A stretch of DNA of 37,977 nt, taken from the IMG/VR virus record IMGVR_UViG_3300044825_001142, positions 1 to 37,977 of that record; one strand, written 5' to 3'. The translations under genes and the position numbers were made by a program. The stretch comes from a virus. This document shows positions 13,998-21,460 of the stretch, one piece after another. Numbering within the stretch: position 1 is the stretch's first letter; every line of letters starts with the position of its first letter. Under the pieces are notes generated by a model. That model did not search any database, was not told the DNA's origin, and saw only the letters and a program-made list of their open reading frames with translations.

Positions 13998-14183
13998 ATG
14001 GTGCTGAAGTACATGGAATCTGGAAATGGAATTACGCACATGGACGCTCTGACCTTGTTTGGCTGTGCTCGGCTAGCAGCCCGCATTGACGATCTACGCA
14101 AGATGGGACACAACATAATTACGGAAGACGTAAATAAAAACGGGAAAGTGTTTGCCCGTTATCATTTAGTGAAAGGAAAGTAA
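13998..14183 (+). CDS. Small helix-turn-helix protein
   Basis: This is 61 residues from the ATG at 13998. The core THMDALTLFGCARLAARIDD followed by LRKMGHNIITE and a basic wing (YHLVKGK) matches a short winged-HTH family seen in phages (HTH_39-like in my recollection). The frame is open upstream to the stop of the previous gene. Residues KLTQNEMVLKYM look like the first helix of the fold, so the true start may be an unusual ATT at 13959. It is a candidate early regulator. Confidence 0.7.
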   Translation: MVLKYMESGNGITHMDALTLFGCARLAARIDDLRKMGHNIITEDVNKNGKVFARYHLVKGK

Positions 14184-14462
14184 ATGGCTTATCAAGAACG
14201 ACAGGCAGGCACCGGGGTATTGTTTACTAATACAAAAAAGGCCGAAGGCACAGCAGGCCCGGATTGGAAGGGTGAATTAAAACTTGAACGTGATTACGCT
14301 GCCGGTGAGATCATCAAGTTAGCAGCGTGGACTAAGCAATCTGCCAAGGGGCCGCTTATCAGCCTCAAGGAAGATAACTGGAAGCCCGATCCGAATTACA
14401 AGCAGAACGTGCAGCCAGTTCCTAGCAAGTCGCTCGATGGCGACGATGATGTGCCTTTTTAA
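14184..14462 (+). CDS. Small SSB-like protein with acidic DDDVPF tail
   Basis: This is a 92-residue protein with a compact beta-rich N-terminal region (GVLFTNTKK, WKGELKL, PLISLKEDNW) that could be an OB-like fold. A flexible linker leads to the end GDDDVPF. That end is the hallmark tip of bacterial single-stranded DNA-binding proteins, through which SSB recruits replication and repair enzymes. It is shorter than cellular SSB (about 170). It follows the exonuclease, annealing and HTH genes. It likely binds ssDNA and recruits host proteins. Confidence 0.75.
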   Translation: MAYQERQAGTGVLFTNTKKAEGTAGPDWKGELKLERDYAAGEIIKLAAWTKQSAKGPLISLKEDNWKPDPNYKQNVQPVPSKSLDGDDDVPF

Positions 14463-14473
14463 AGGGGAAAACT

Positions 14474-14626
14474 ATGAAAAAGATCGTAGCTGCAGTTTTT
14501 GGTTTGACGTTTGCAACAGCAGTTTATGCACAGTGCCGGACACACACAATTACGACTAGCGATGGTCGAATGGTGATTTGTACGACATGTTGTTATGGCG
14601 GTAACTGCACGACAAACTGCTTTTAA
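14474..14626 (+). CDS. Secreted small cysteine-rich peptide
   Basis: The 50-residue precursor has a classical Sec signal (MKKIVAAVFGLTFATAVYA, then cleavage before QC). The mature peptide of about 31 residues has six cysteines (C21, C36, C39, C40, C45, C49), including CTTCC and NCTTNCF. AAAGGGG precedes the ATG. The stop overlaps the next start by TAATG. I recall similar CRTHT / TTCC peptides in other environmental phage genomes, without known function. Export to the periplasm and three disulfides are likely. Confidence 0.75.
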   Translation: MKKIVAAVFGLTFATAVYAQCRTHTITTSDGRMVICTTCCYGGNCTTNCF

Positions 14627-14988
14627 TGGGTAAGCTACAGCGTCAGCGCGGTGCTCAGTATGAGCGCGATATAGTCAATGATCTGTACATGATTCTTGGC
14701 TATAAGACACGCAGAAACCTAGTGCAGTATCAGGAAAGCGGAGAAGGCGACATTATCCTTGATCGTTTCATTATCGAGTGTAAGCGCCGACGCAAGATAG
14801 CTGTCTATGAGTTTATGGAGCAGGCAGAGGCATCATGTAAGGAAGGGCAGACTCCAATCGTAGTAATGCGGGCTGATGGCGAGAAATCGCTAGCATTAGT
14901 GCGATGGGAAGACATGTTGAAGTTTTTGGGTAACGAATTACCCCCCGCACAGCCAGAAGTGCATCCATCCCCCAAGGATGGTGATTAG
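14626..14988 (+). CDS. PD-(D/E)XK nuclease, Holliday-junction-resolvase-like
   Basis: This 120-residue protein has a minimal PD-(D/E)XK core: E13 in GAQYERDIVNDL, D42 in SGEGDIILD, and E51-x-K53 in FIIECKRRR, followed by a helix with EFMEQAEA. Size and order match archaeal Hjc-type or small phage resolvases and nickases. The C-terminus is Pro-rich. With the exonuclease and annealing protein it would complete a recombination set, resolving branched DNA before packaging. Confidence 0.78.
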   Translation: MGKLQRQRGAQYERDIVNDLYMILGYKTRRNLVQYQESGEGDIILDRFIIECKRRRKIAVYEFMEQAEASCKEGQTPIVVMRADGEKSLALVRWEDMLKFLGNELPPAQPEVHPSPKDGD

Positions 14989-15041
14989 GACGTTGCCGAG
15001 GGGCAGCGGTTCTGGCACCCCTCACTTACACGGAGATAACG

Positions 15042-15962
15042 ATGGCAAAGAAGAAAAATGCTGCACCACAACAAACCAAGATTTTTTTGGCGGTGCCGAT
15101 GTACGGTGGCCAATGTACAGGGGTTTTCGTTCAGTCTTTGCTCGCTTTGTCGGGCATGTTTTCGGCAAACGGGGTCATTCTGCAATGCGCTTTCATGTTC
15201 AATGAAAGTCTGATTACCCGGGCCCGGAACAACCTGACGCATCAGTTTTTAGAGACAGACTGCACCCACCTTCTGTTTATCGATGCAGACATGAAGTTTT
15301 TTGCCGAGGATATTTTCCGCATGCTGGTTTGCGACAAGGATGTGATGGTCGCCATCTGCCCGAAAAAAGAGATTAACTGGGGCACGGTGCATGAGGCTGC
15401 AATGCGTGGCGAGCGCGAGCTTCATAGGTTTACAGGGTCATTCGTGGTCAATCTGCTGCAAAACACAGCCAGTATCACGGTGCCACAGGATCAGCCATTC
15501 CCTGTAGCTGCAGGCGGCACGGGCATCATGCTGGTCAAGCGCGAAGTCTTTAAGAAGCTGCAAAAGACTACGCCAATTTTCAGAAATGACATGAGCCACA
15601 TGACTGCTGGCAAGCCTGTTTATCAATACTTTACGGAAAGCATAGACCCTGAAAGCGGCAGGCTTCTGAGCGAAGATTATCATTTTTGCCACGCATGGCG
15701 CAGGGCTGGCGGTACGGTATGGGCAGCACCGTGGTGCCGTATCGGACACTTTGGAACCTATCTATTTGAGGGTCAGCTAGTGCAGACAGCGGCTCCAGCA
15801 GCGCCTGTAAACTGGCCAAAGGTGCTAAAAGCAGCAGGCAGCAAACCAGCAGTCGTAACTAAAATTGCACCACCAGTTAAGAAAGGAACCAAGAGTGGAT
15901 CAGCCAATGGAAATGGAAGACGATCAACAGCGGTGGAAAGAGGAAAAGGGGCGAGAGCCTGA
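15042..15962 (+). CDS. Glycosyltransferase-like protein (GT-A fold, DAD motif)
   Basis: This is a 306-residue protein. The GT-A core has KIFLAVPMYGG (13-23), ITRARNNL (58-65) and the metal-binding DAD (81-83) in LLFIDADMKF. A late acidic segment LLSEDYHFCHAWRRAGG fits the catalytic-base region. The C-terminal 60 residues are basic, Ala/Pro/Lys-rich and probably disordered, which could bind DNA or a partner. The acceptor is unknown; DNA bases, capsid, or host LPS are possible. Confidence 0.78.
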   Translation: MAKKKNAAPQQTKIFLAVPMYGGQCTGVFVQSLLALSGMFSANGVILQCAFMFNESLITRARNNLTHQFLETDCTHLLFIDADMKFFAEDIFRMLVCDKDVMVAICPKKEINWGTVHEAAMRGERELHRFTGSFVVNLLQNTASITVPQDQPFPVAAGGTGIMLVKREVFKKLQKTTPIFRNDMSHMTAGKPVYQYFTESIDPESGRLLSEDYHFCHAWRRAGGTVWAAPWCRIGHFGTYLFEGQLVQTAAPAAPVNWPKVLKAAGSKPAVVTKIAPPVKKGTKSGSANGNGRRSTAVERGKGARA

Positions 15963-16131
15963 GTGGGTGCGCGACATCTGCAACCTGCCTTGGGTTGTCA
16001 TGGTGCGTAAGGATGGCAGCATTGAGATTGTCTCTAACGACAATCGGGTGATCTGCAAGATGGTAGATGGCAGCGCAGAGGAGCGAGCCCTAGTAGCTGG
16101 GGTGATCTGCGACGCAGTAGACAAGATATAA
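15895..16131 (+). CDS. Small hypothetical acidic protein, last early gene
   Basis: This is 78 residues with a GTG start at 15895, preferred because AGGA lies eight bases upstream. ATG codons at 15907 and 15913 are alternatives and an upstream ATG at 15865 lacks a site. It overlaps the glycosyltransferase gene by 68 bases in another frame. The N-terminus is charged; the rest is beta-rich (WVVMVRKDGSIEIVSNDNRV). The stop codon abuts the terminator A-tract. Function unknown. Confidence 0.6.
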   Translation: MDQPMEMEDDQQRWKEEKGREPEWVRDICNLPWVVMVRKDGSIEIVSNDNRVICKMVDGSAEERALVAGVICDAVDKI

Positions 16132-16156
16132 AAAAGACCCCCGGACGAACCGGGGG
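16130..16156 (-). terminator. Strong terminator at the end of the late block (convergent junction)
   Basis: CCCCCGG (16138-16144) and CCGGGGG (16150-16156) form a perfect 7-bp GC stem with a five-base loop. On the minus strand it is followed by TCTTTTTT, so it ends the long late transcript. On the plus strand there is no T run, so it works mainly in one direction. A second hairpin CTGGCC/GGCCAG lies at about 16165-16184. Confidence 0.9.
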
Positions 16157-16190
16157 CGTTCAAGCTGGCCGGAAGGGTGGCCAGAAGGAG

Positions 16191-16340
16191 CTAGCGTTTC
16201 GATTGCCTTTTCGGTGGCTTGGCTGTCTTGGCAGATCGAACAAATGCTTCCCGGGTGGGGTATCCCTTTTGCCCGGGTTTTTTTGGCGGGAGGCCCTTCT
16301 CCCGTCGTTTGTTTATGTTGTAGTAAAGACCTTTTTTCAT
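16191..16340 (-). CDS. Small basic protein, last late gene
   Basis: This is 49 residues from the ATG at 16340, which has GGAGGT ten bases upstream and an ATGA overlap with the previous gene. A longer frame starting at 16424 has no such support. The sequence is Lys/Arg/Gly/Pro-rich (KKGLYYNINKRREKGLPPKK). Short KGLY-NIN-K/R proteins of this kind are familiar to me from environmental phages. It may be a virion-associated DNA-binding protein; function unproven. Confidence 0.7.
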   Translation of the reverse strand: MKKGLYYNINKRREKGLPPKKPGQKGYPTREAFVRSAKTAKPPKRQSKR

Positions 16341-16600
16341 CTGCAGTTCCACCTCCGTAGAGAAGCCTTGGCCCGTGTAGCAGGCCCTTTGGCGTTTCGC
16401 ACTACACCCCGCATCCTCGCACAAAACGAAGCCTTGCGGCCCTTGTCAGCCTTTGTCTTTGGGTTGGGCGCTGGTGCCTTCAGCTTGCTGCCAGTGGCCC
16501 TGTTGTACTTTGCCCTGCCTTTGGCTGTAAGTCCAGCACCTTTACTGACCGGCAACTTTTCGCCCCGGCCTATGGATAAGCTGACACCCTTTTTAGGCAT
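16337..16600 (-). CDS. Small basic conserved phage protein (DUF6321-like)
   Basis: This is an 87-residue, strongly basic protein. The block GAGLTAKGRAKYNRATGS, then a KAPAPNPKT segment, then SFCARMRGV and ATRAKASLRRWNC matches a conserved small family I recall as DUF6321 in phages. It overlaps the endolysin end by 8 bases and couples to the next gene by ATGA. The charge and repeated Arg/Lys suggest nucleic-acid binding, possibly in the head. Family number is from memory. Confidence 0.75.
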   Translation of the reverse strand: MPKKGVSLSIGRGEKLPVSKGAGLTAKGRAKYNRATGSKLKAPAPNPKTKADKGRKASFCARMRGVVRNAKGPATRAKASLRRWNCR

Positions 16601-17030
16601 AGTTCCGTGTGCCTTCTTTGTCGATAATTAGCGCTTGACGGCGCGGTTCCTCACCCGTGGCTGGGATCGCAAAATGTACCCACCGATCAAATTCTCTAAT
16701 GACCTGCTTGTACGATATTGAAGAACCCATAATTGCCCTGACAATCTCGTCCGGGGAACCAAAAGACGGGCAAATGAAATCAGCCGCCAAGCCCTTGCAA
16801 TGGTCAGAAGTCGGCTTGCTACCCAATTTGGCGTTGACTTCAGGACTGCGATAGCCAGAGTTAATACTGATTGGTTTGTTGCCAAGGAGCGTCCTTACTT
16901 CTTGAAGCGCTGCCGCAAGCTGTTTAAGATTTTCGATAATCTCTGGCGTAGGCGTGTTATCAATTCCATGTCTCTCTGCCGTTTCTGAGGCTGTTAGTTC
17001 CTTGAGCGAAAAGTTAGGACTTAGCTGCAT
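16593..17030 (-). CDS. Endolysin, peptidase M15 family
   Basis: This is a 145-residue single-domain zinc peptidase that would cut the peptidoglycan stem peptide at the end of infection. The family signature is ISINSGYRSPEVNAKLG (54-70), then SDHCKGLAADF with H77 and D84, and WVHFAI with H119 as the third ligand. There is no signal peptide, so release needs a holin. It overlaps the upstream holin-type gene by 17 bases. Length and fold match small M15A phage lysins. Confidence 0.9.
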   Translation of the reverse strand: MQLSPNFSLKELTASETAERHGIDNTPTPEIIENLKQLAAALQEVRTLLGNKPISINSGYRSPEVNAKLGSKPTSDHCKGLAADFICPSFGSPDEIVRAIMGSSISYKQVIREFDRWVHFAIPATGEEPRRQALIIDKEGTRNYA

Positions 17031-17427
17031 CTTTCTTGCCTTTCATGTCCATGATCTTTTCTAAGGTTCTGCCTCCAAAGTAAAAGCTCATAATGAGCAT
17101 ACCCCATTGACCAAGCAACTCTACATAATTGTTGTTTACCTCGACATCCACAGCCGACATAGCCGCAAAGGTTGTGTAAACAGCCAGTATGAAGATTAGA
17201 GTCATGGGCCGTATATTTTTTGATAGCCAAGAGTCTGACTTCATGTCGGCTTCAGCCCGTTTAGTCAGGTTGTCTTGCTCGTTCATGTCTGCCTGTAGCT
17301 GCGCTAGCTCACCTTTTTGCTGCATCTCCATAAGAGCAGCTTGAGCTTTGGCTTTGGCTTCTGGATCAGGTATGACCTTATCCAGCACCTTCATTCCTAC
17401 ATCTAAGAGCGCAGCCAAGGGAATCAT
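17014..17427 (-). CDS. Holin_3TMs-type membrane protein
   Basis: This is a 137-residue protein with an N-terminal helix, a conserved-looking PDPEAKAKAQAALMEMQQKG (21-40) helix, then DSWLSKNIRPMTLIFILAVY and a second hydrophobic stretch (GMLIMSFYFGG). A basic C-terminus follows. This matches the 3TM holin group found beside phage and gene-transfer-agent lysins. It is next to the M15 endolysin and would permeabilise the inner membrane to release it. Confidence 0.82.
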   Translation of the reverse strand: MIPLAALLDVGMKVLDKVIPDPEAKAKAQAALMEMQQKGELAQLQADMNEQDNLTKRAEADMKSDSWLSKNIRPMTLIFILAVYTTFAAMSAVDVEVNNNYVELLGQWGMLIMSFYFGGRTLEKIMDMKGKKDAAKS

Positions 17428-17777
17428 TTTGCGTCCTTCATCGTCACAATGTCATGGCCTTTAGCCACGGTCACCTTGCCATCTACAACGTCAACACGCA
17501 TTGGCGGTTCTTTTTGATCAAGGCGTTGGATTAGATCAGAGATGACTTTGAACTCCGGCTTCTCTTCTTTAACAGCAGTGCCAGCTATGCCATTCATCAT
17601 GTTAATGAGGGCAACTAAAGCACCGCCTACCATTGTCATCACGGCAGTAATCGCTGCCTCCGACAAAAAGTAGCTAGAGCCAACGCCAATCAAAACAATC
17701 AAAGTGATGTAGAAAAGGCCGAACCGTCCTATGGACTTTCCGGCTACTTCTTTAGCTGTCTCATGCTGTTCCATCAC
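17424..17777 (-). CDS. Two-helix membrane protein, possible second holin or antiholin
   Basis: This is a 117-residue protein with transmembrane helices at about 20-40 (FGLFYITLIVLIGVGSSYF) and 46-67, and a soluble C-terminal half of mixed charge. It is coupled by ATGA overlaps to the gene before and to the holin gene after. Its place in the lysis module suggests a holin partner or antiholin. No family signature is certain. Confidence 0.6.
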   Translation of the reverse strand: MMEQHETAKEVAGKSIGRFGLFYITLIVLIGVGSSYFLSEAAITAVMTMVGGALVALINMMNGIAGTAVKEEKPEFKVISDLIQRLDQKEPPMRVDVVDGKVTVAKGHDIVTMKDAK

Positions 17778-18115
17778 GACATTCCTTCACCCGGAGTAAC
17801 GTACACAGCGCCATTGGCATCGAGCGATATGACAGATACATAGACCGTTTTATCAACGCTCGTCTGCTGGGCGGTAATGACTGCGCTTTCCCCATTGGCC
17901 AACCATATTCCCGGTTGGCTTGTGGTCGCGGTTGGCAACACAGCATTTGCATTGGACTCAGACATACGCACGAAGACCGTGGTATTGGCCGCAGTAATCT
18001 TGTACTGATTAGACGGCGTGACTCCAGTGACTGCCTTGTTTACTGCCGTGTTTGCTGTGCTGGTGACGATTACAAACGTGTTGCCGGTAGCCTGAAATGC
18101 TATGTTGTTAGCCAT
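17774..18115 (-). CDS. Small beta-rich virion-type protein, paralogue of 30121-30465
   Basis: This is 113 residues, Thr/Ala/Val-rich, with alternating beta strands, ending AVYVTPGEGMS. The end closely matches DLYITPGDGL of the protein at 30121-30465, and lengths agree (113 and 114). These resemble small decoration or fibre-head proteins. It lies inside the lysis module, away from other structural genes, coupled by ATGA to the next gene. Confidence 0.6.
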   Translation of the reverse strand: MANNIAFQATGNTFVIVTSTANTAVNKAVTGVTPSNQYKITAANTTVFVRMSESNANAVLPTATTSQPGIWLANGESAVITAQQTSVDKTVYVSVISLDANGAVYVTPGEGMS

Positions 18116-18361
18116 TTAGATAATCCTTTTGCCCCCGGCGTTCCCGGGTTTAGAGGTCGGTGACTTCTTGGTGTCACCGGAGCCGGAATAGTCCCATACA
18201 CCGACAAAGCCGCCCGGGTTACGACGGGTAGGCTGCATGTGGCCGCAGGCATCAGAGATGATGGCAGGGCGATAAGCCTCACCTGCTGGCCCTTTTTCGT
18301 ACTCAGAGCCATTGCCGTTGCCATTCATGTAAACGCTAGTCTTGCTTATTTTTAGTTTCAT
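18116..18361 (-). CDS. Small Gly/Asn-rich hypothetical protein
   Basis: This is an 81-residue polar protein with a basic N-terminus, an NGNGNGSEYEKGPAGE segment and a basic Gly-rich end (KSPTSKPGNAGGKRII). It overlaps the upstream membrane-protein gene by 26 bases and adjoins the next gene. Low hydrophobicity and high Gly suggest disorder. I do not recognise it. Confidence 0.55.
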   Translation of the reverse strand: MKLKISKTSVYMNGNGNGSEYEKGPAGEAYRPAIISDACGHMQPTRRNPGGFVGVWDYSGSGDTKKSPTSKPGNAGGKRII

Positions 18362-18563
18362 TTTTCATCCTCTCAAAGCTAATGCAAGGTAAATACACGC
18401 ACACGGCAAAAAACGCACTCGTCGCCATACGCTCCCAAGACGGATCGGACATAGTCCAGATTGCCAGAAAAAAGCTCATCACCATAGATAAGATGGTCAA
18501 CAACCGCATAGAGATGATCTCCAGCGCCATCCGCACTACTTTGAGCATCACTGCCCCTTCCAT
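18336..18563 (-). CDS. Small two-helix membrane protein, holin-like
   Basis: This is a 75-residue protein, Met-rich at the N-terminus, with hydrophobic segments at about 20-38 (LLTILSMVMSFFLAIW) and 47-61 (ATSAFFAVCVYLPCI) and a charged tail (KNETKNKQD). A GGAG site eight bases before the ATG at 18563 supports it. It lies upstream of the lysis genes and could be a holin, antiholin or other membrane effector. Confidence 0.6.
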   Translation of the reverse strand: MEGAVMLKVVRMALEIISMRLLTILSMVMSFFLAIWTMSDPSWERMATSAFFAVCVYLPCISFERMKNETKNKQD

Positions 18564-18565
18564 AA

Positions 18566-18769
18566 TTACTCTCCTTCATCATCGTTATAAAATCCTTTGC
18601 CCCACTCATCATCTGAAATCTTTTGTTTGATCTGTTCCAGTTTCAATGCGCGGTCAAGTACCTTTGTTTTGTCGGTCAGGCTAGCCGTTGGATCATTCAT
18701 TACCTGCCTTAGAAGAGTATTGACTGCCTCTTCCAGTTCAGGGTTCAACCCCTTGATCTTCTTACTCAT
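18566..18769 (-). CDS. Small acidic helical hypothetical protein
   Basis: This is a 67-residue, helical protein (ELEEAVNTLLRQVMNDPTA) with an acidic end (FYNDDEGE). It is coupled to the upstream gene by ATGA and followed two bases later by a membrane-protein gene. The pattern KVLDRALKLEQIKQKISDDEWG is familiar from small phage proteins of unknown role next to lysis genes. Confidence 0.6.
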   Translation of the reverse strand: MSKKIKGLNPELEEAVNTLLRQVMNDPTASLTDKTKVLDRALKLEQIKQKISDDEWGKGFYNDDEGE

Positions 18770-18939
18770 CTTTCCATTCGCTTACCGCTATTGCGCTTAT
18801 CCATTTTTTTCTGGGCTGGGCGCAGGCCACGGGCTTTCATGGCATCCTCGGAGCCACGTGCTTCATTCTCGCCACCCATACGGGTCATGCGATCTGCCTC
18901 ACGTTTTTCGGCTGGTGTCATCATGTCATAAGATTTCAT
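18766..18939 (-). CDS. Small basic Met/Arg-rich hypothetical protein
   Basis: This is 57 residues, ATGA-coupled on both sides. The sequence is charged and disordered (KREADRMTRMGGENEARG, ending NSGKRMER). There is no hydrophobic segment. Tight coupling between two real-looking genes supports translation. It may be a virion-associated nucleic-acid-binding peptide. Confidence 0.55.
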   Translation of the reverse strand: MKSYDMMTPAEKREADRMTRMGGENEARGSEDAMKARGLRPAQKKMDKRNSGKRMER

Positions 18940-19112
18940 TTGCGTTTGCTCCTACGGGCGGTTGAGTAAGCGATAGCTGCAGCCTGCTTAACGGCTGCAC
19001 GTTTAGAACCGGGACGGCTGGTGCCAATCTTTCCGGTATCTTTAAATTTTCTGACCATCTCGCCAATGTTGCCTGAGATAGTTTTCTGGCTGCTGCCTTT
19101 CTTCAATGGCAT
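18936..19112 (-). CDS. Small basic conserved protein (DUF6496-like)
   Basis: This is 58 residues beginning MPLKKGSSQKTISGNIGEMV, with a following basic segment and AVKQAAAIAYSTARRSKRK. The PLKKGSS-KTIS-NI start and the KQAxAIAxSxAR end are the signature of a small family I recall as DUF6496, widespread in phages. It is coupled by TAATG to the 782-residue ejection protein and by ATGA to the next gene. Function is not known. Confidence 0.8.
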   Translation of the reverse strand: MPLKKGSSQKTISGNIGEMVRKFKDTGKIGTSRPGSKRAAVKQAAAIAYSTARRSKRK

Positions 19113-21460
19113 TACATACCTCCTAGGAATGGTTGTGTGAACGATAAGCCAAGAGCTTCCATGCCGCGAGATGCGCCAGCGCCTGCCGTACCCGTCACCA
19201 CGTTGCGAATAGCGCTAGCAATAGCTTGTCCACGGCGGTCTGGGGTTACGGTTAGCTCGACTAATCGAACCTGATCTGCTATTTGTTTTGCCTGCCTAGC
19301 GTCCAAAAGGCCAACGTCAAGCAATGCTGGTTGGATTAAACGGCGGTAGTTATCGGCCATCTCTCTTGGGTCAACACGGCTAAGACTTATCCGCACACCT
19401 TCCAAAAACTGTCTACGCAGGTCAGGGTCACGGTTAATTACCGGGGCTGCAGCCCGTAGCCGGTCAGTATTACCCTTGCGAATTAGCTCATCAAAAGCCA
19501 CTACAGGGTCTTTTCCTAAACTAGATAACAGTCTGGCTTTGGCGTTGGCAGCAGCTTCTGTTTCTCTAGCTGTTGCTCTAGCCTCGCCCAACAAGGTTGC
19601 TCCCGGGCGCTCTAATGCTGCGGCCTCTCGCTCGCCTGCTTTTACCACCTCGCCAGCACGTTTCTGAGCTAGCTCTGGGAATCGGGTAATCTCAGTTTTC
19701 AGCGCTTTAGCCACTTCTCCGGTACGGCTTACCCTGCGCTCCGCAAAACCTAGGGCTTGCAGGTAACGATTGACAGCACCTTGCAGCCCGGGAAACTCGA
19801 CTAGCCAATCCCGGTTAGCCATCTCCCAGTTTGCAGCAGCCTGTGGTGTGCGTACACCTTCAAGCTGCCTAGCAACATAAGATGCGGCCTGCTGCTCGAC
19901 AAACCGTTTATCTCCACCTGTCAGTTCAATAAGGTCGCGCACAGACTCCCGGTTGGCAAAATAGTTAGCAGGCAGTTCTGAGGCATAGGTTTTGTAAGAC
20001 TCAGGATCAAAACGCTCTACAGCCGTTGCTTTTTGACCGGCTCCTGTCTTAAAAATATCTAACTCTTTAGACAGGGTTTCGTAGTTAGAAATTAGTTTTT
20101 TCTTTGGTTCTGAGTATTTACCAAGGATTTCGCTCAAGCGCTTGTAATAGTCACGGGCATAGCCTTGCCCAATAGCGCCATATCCCTCAGCCGTTGGGTT
20201 ACGGAAAGCCTCTCCCAAACGACGACGTACATTGTCGATAGCGTCAAACCCAATAGGCAGTTCATCAGCTTTTCCTTCGGGAGTTTCAAAGTCTCTCTTT
20301 TTCAATGCGTTATAAAGGCTGCTTAACGCACTTTTTATACCCGGATCAGTTTCAGCCTTAAACGGAGATTCTGCTCCAGCCCTGCCCAAACCAAGACGCT
20401 CTTGCAAATCACGCAACAATGCTTGGTACTCAGGAAGGTTTGCAACATATTGGCCTGCAGCTTGTTTGGCATTTACATCGGCTAAGACTGCAGCTTTATC
20501 TGCCTCGACTTGCGCCGTCCGGGCGGCTAATCTTTCACCTTGGATTTGGGTAATACGATCACGGAGCGCCGTGCCAACTTCAGTAGCCTCCCGTGGTTCC
20601 CCGATAAGCTGTCTAGCTCCACCCGGGATGCGCTCTGCAGTAGCGCCTCTTTCCCGGGCGCGGCTCATGGCTGCGCGACGGAAAGCAATTTGACGGTCAA
20701 CGTCGGCAAGGATATTGCTAGCCTGCGTTCTGGCAGCTTGCCTAATTTCTGCTGCTCTTTGAGCGTTTGTTGGTGCTAAGGCAGCGGCCTGCTGTTCAGC
20801 AGACTGCATGATTTGATTGGCTTGCGCCTGACCTTGAGATCGTAAAGCAGCAGCTTCTTGTTCGAGGGCGGCTATTACATTCTGTTGGGCCTGCCGTGCC
20901 TCTGTAGCTGCTGGGCCACGTATCCGTGCCGCAAGACGCTCACCAGCTTCTTTGTAGCCACCTTCTGTAATGTCTCTGAGAAACGCACGGGTAAACGGCA
21001 AGTTTCTGCCAGCAGCCACAACACCGGCTGGTGCTAAAACTTCTGTACCAAACCTAGCCGATTCTTGTAATACTGGGCCACCACCTAGAGCCTTAACGGC
21101 CTGTGCAGCGGTTTCTCCTGTACCGGCAGCAAACCCACCAGCTACGGCTCCAGCGCCCCTACGGCCTCTAGCAGCCTCGCCAGCTACCTCAAGCATTGGG
21201 CCAAGCGGTCTTGTAGCCGGAAACACTCCAGCTACTTTTCCAGCGCCTTTCAAAATCTCAGGCGTAAAAAAGCCTGCAACGCCGCCATAAGCGGCAGACT
21301 CTGGAATCTTGCCTACATCAAAAGTGTCGGTAGGTGCAGCAGGCAATCCCTCTTGTGGGCTTACTGTCGGTATTTCTGCCTCAGTAGGAGAATACCTTGA
21401 CCAAGGCCCAGTATCTTGCTTGGGCTCTTTAGTTTGATACTTGTCCCAAGGGCCAGCCAT
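19112..21460 (-). CDS. Large internal virion (ejection) protein
   Basis: This 782-residue protein is the last and largest of four consecutive large proteins following the fibre module. The N-terminus is Pro/Trp-rich (MAGPWDKYQTKEPKQDTGPW). A Gly/Ala-rich hydrophobic stretch follows (about 57-130), then long Ala/Arg/Gln/Glu coiled-coil-like helices through about 180-330 and beyond. Such proteins are carried inside the head and ejected to build a channel across the envelope. No lytic transglycosylase motif is evident. Identification rests on position, size and composition. Confidence 0.7.
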   Translation of the reverse strand: MAGPWDKYQTKEPKQDTGPWSRYSPTEAEIPTVSPQEGLPAAPTDTFDVGKIPESAAYGGVAGFFTPEILKGAGKVAGVFPATRPLGPMLEVAGEAARGRRGAGAVAGGFAAGTGETAAQAVKALGGGPVLQESARFGTEVLAPAGVVAAGRNLPFTRAFLRDITEGGYKEAGERLAARIRGPAATEARQAQQNVIAALEQEAAALRSQGQAQANQIMQSAEQQAAALAPTNAQRAAEIRQAARTQASNILADVDRQIAFRRAAMSRARERGATAERIPGGARQLIGEPREATEVGTALRDRITQIQGERLAARTAQVEADKAAVLADVNAKQAAGQYVANLPEYQALLRDLQERLGLGRAGAESPFKAETDPGIKSALSSLYNALKKRDFETPEGKADELPIGFDAIDNVRRRLGEAFRNPTAEGYGAIGQGYARDYYKRLSEILGKYSEPKKKLISNYETLSKELDIFKTGAGQKATAVERFDPESYKTYASELPANYFANRESVRDLIELTGGDKRFVEQQAASYVARQLEGVRTPQAAANWEMANRDWLVEFPGLQGAVNRYLQALGFAERRVSRTGEVAKALKTEITRFPELAQKRAGEVVKAGEREAAALERPGATLLGEARATARETEAAANAKARLLSSLGKDPVVAFDELIRKGNTDRLRAAAPVINRDPDLRRQFLEGVRISLSRVDPREMADNYRRLIQPALLDVGLLDARQAKQIADQVRLVELTVTPDRRGQAIASAIRNVVTGTAGAGASRGMEALGLSFTQPFLGGM

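Noticed and set aside
16203-16631. Plus-strand frame of 142 codons opposite the two small basic late genes
   Set aside because: The minus-strand genes there have good ribosome sites, overlaps and family resemblance. The plus frame is hydrophobic by complement of Lys/Arg codons only.
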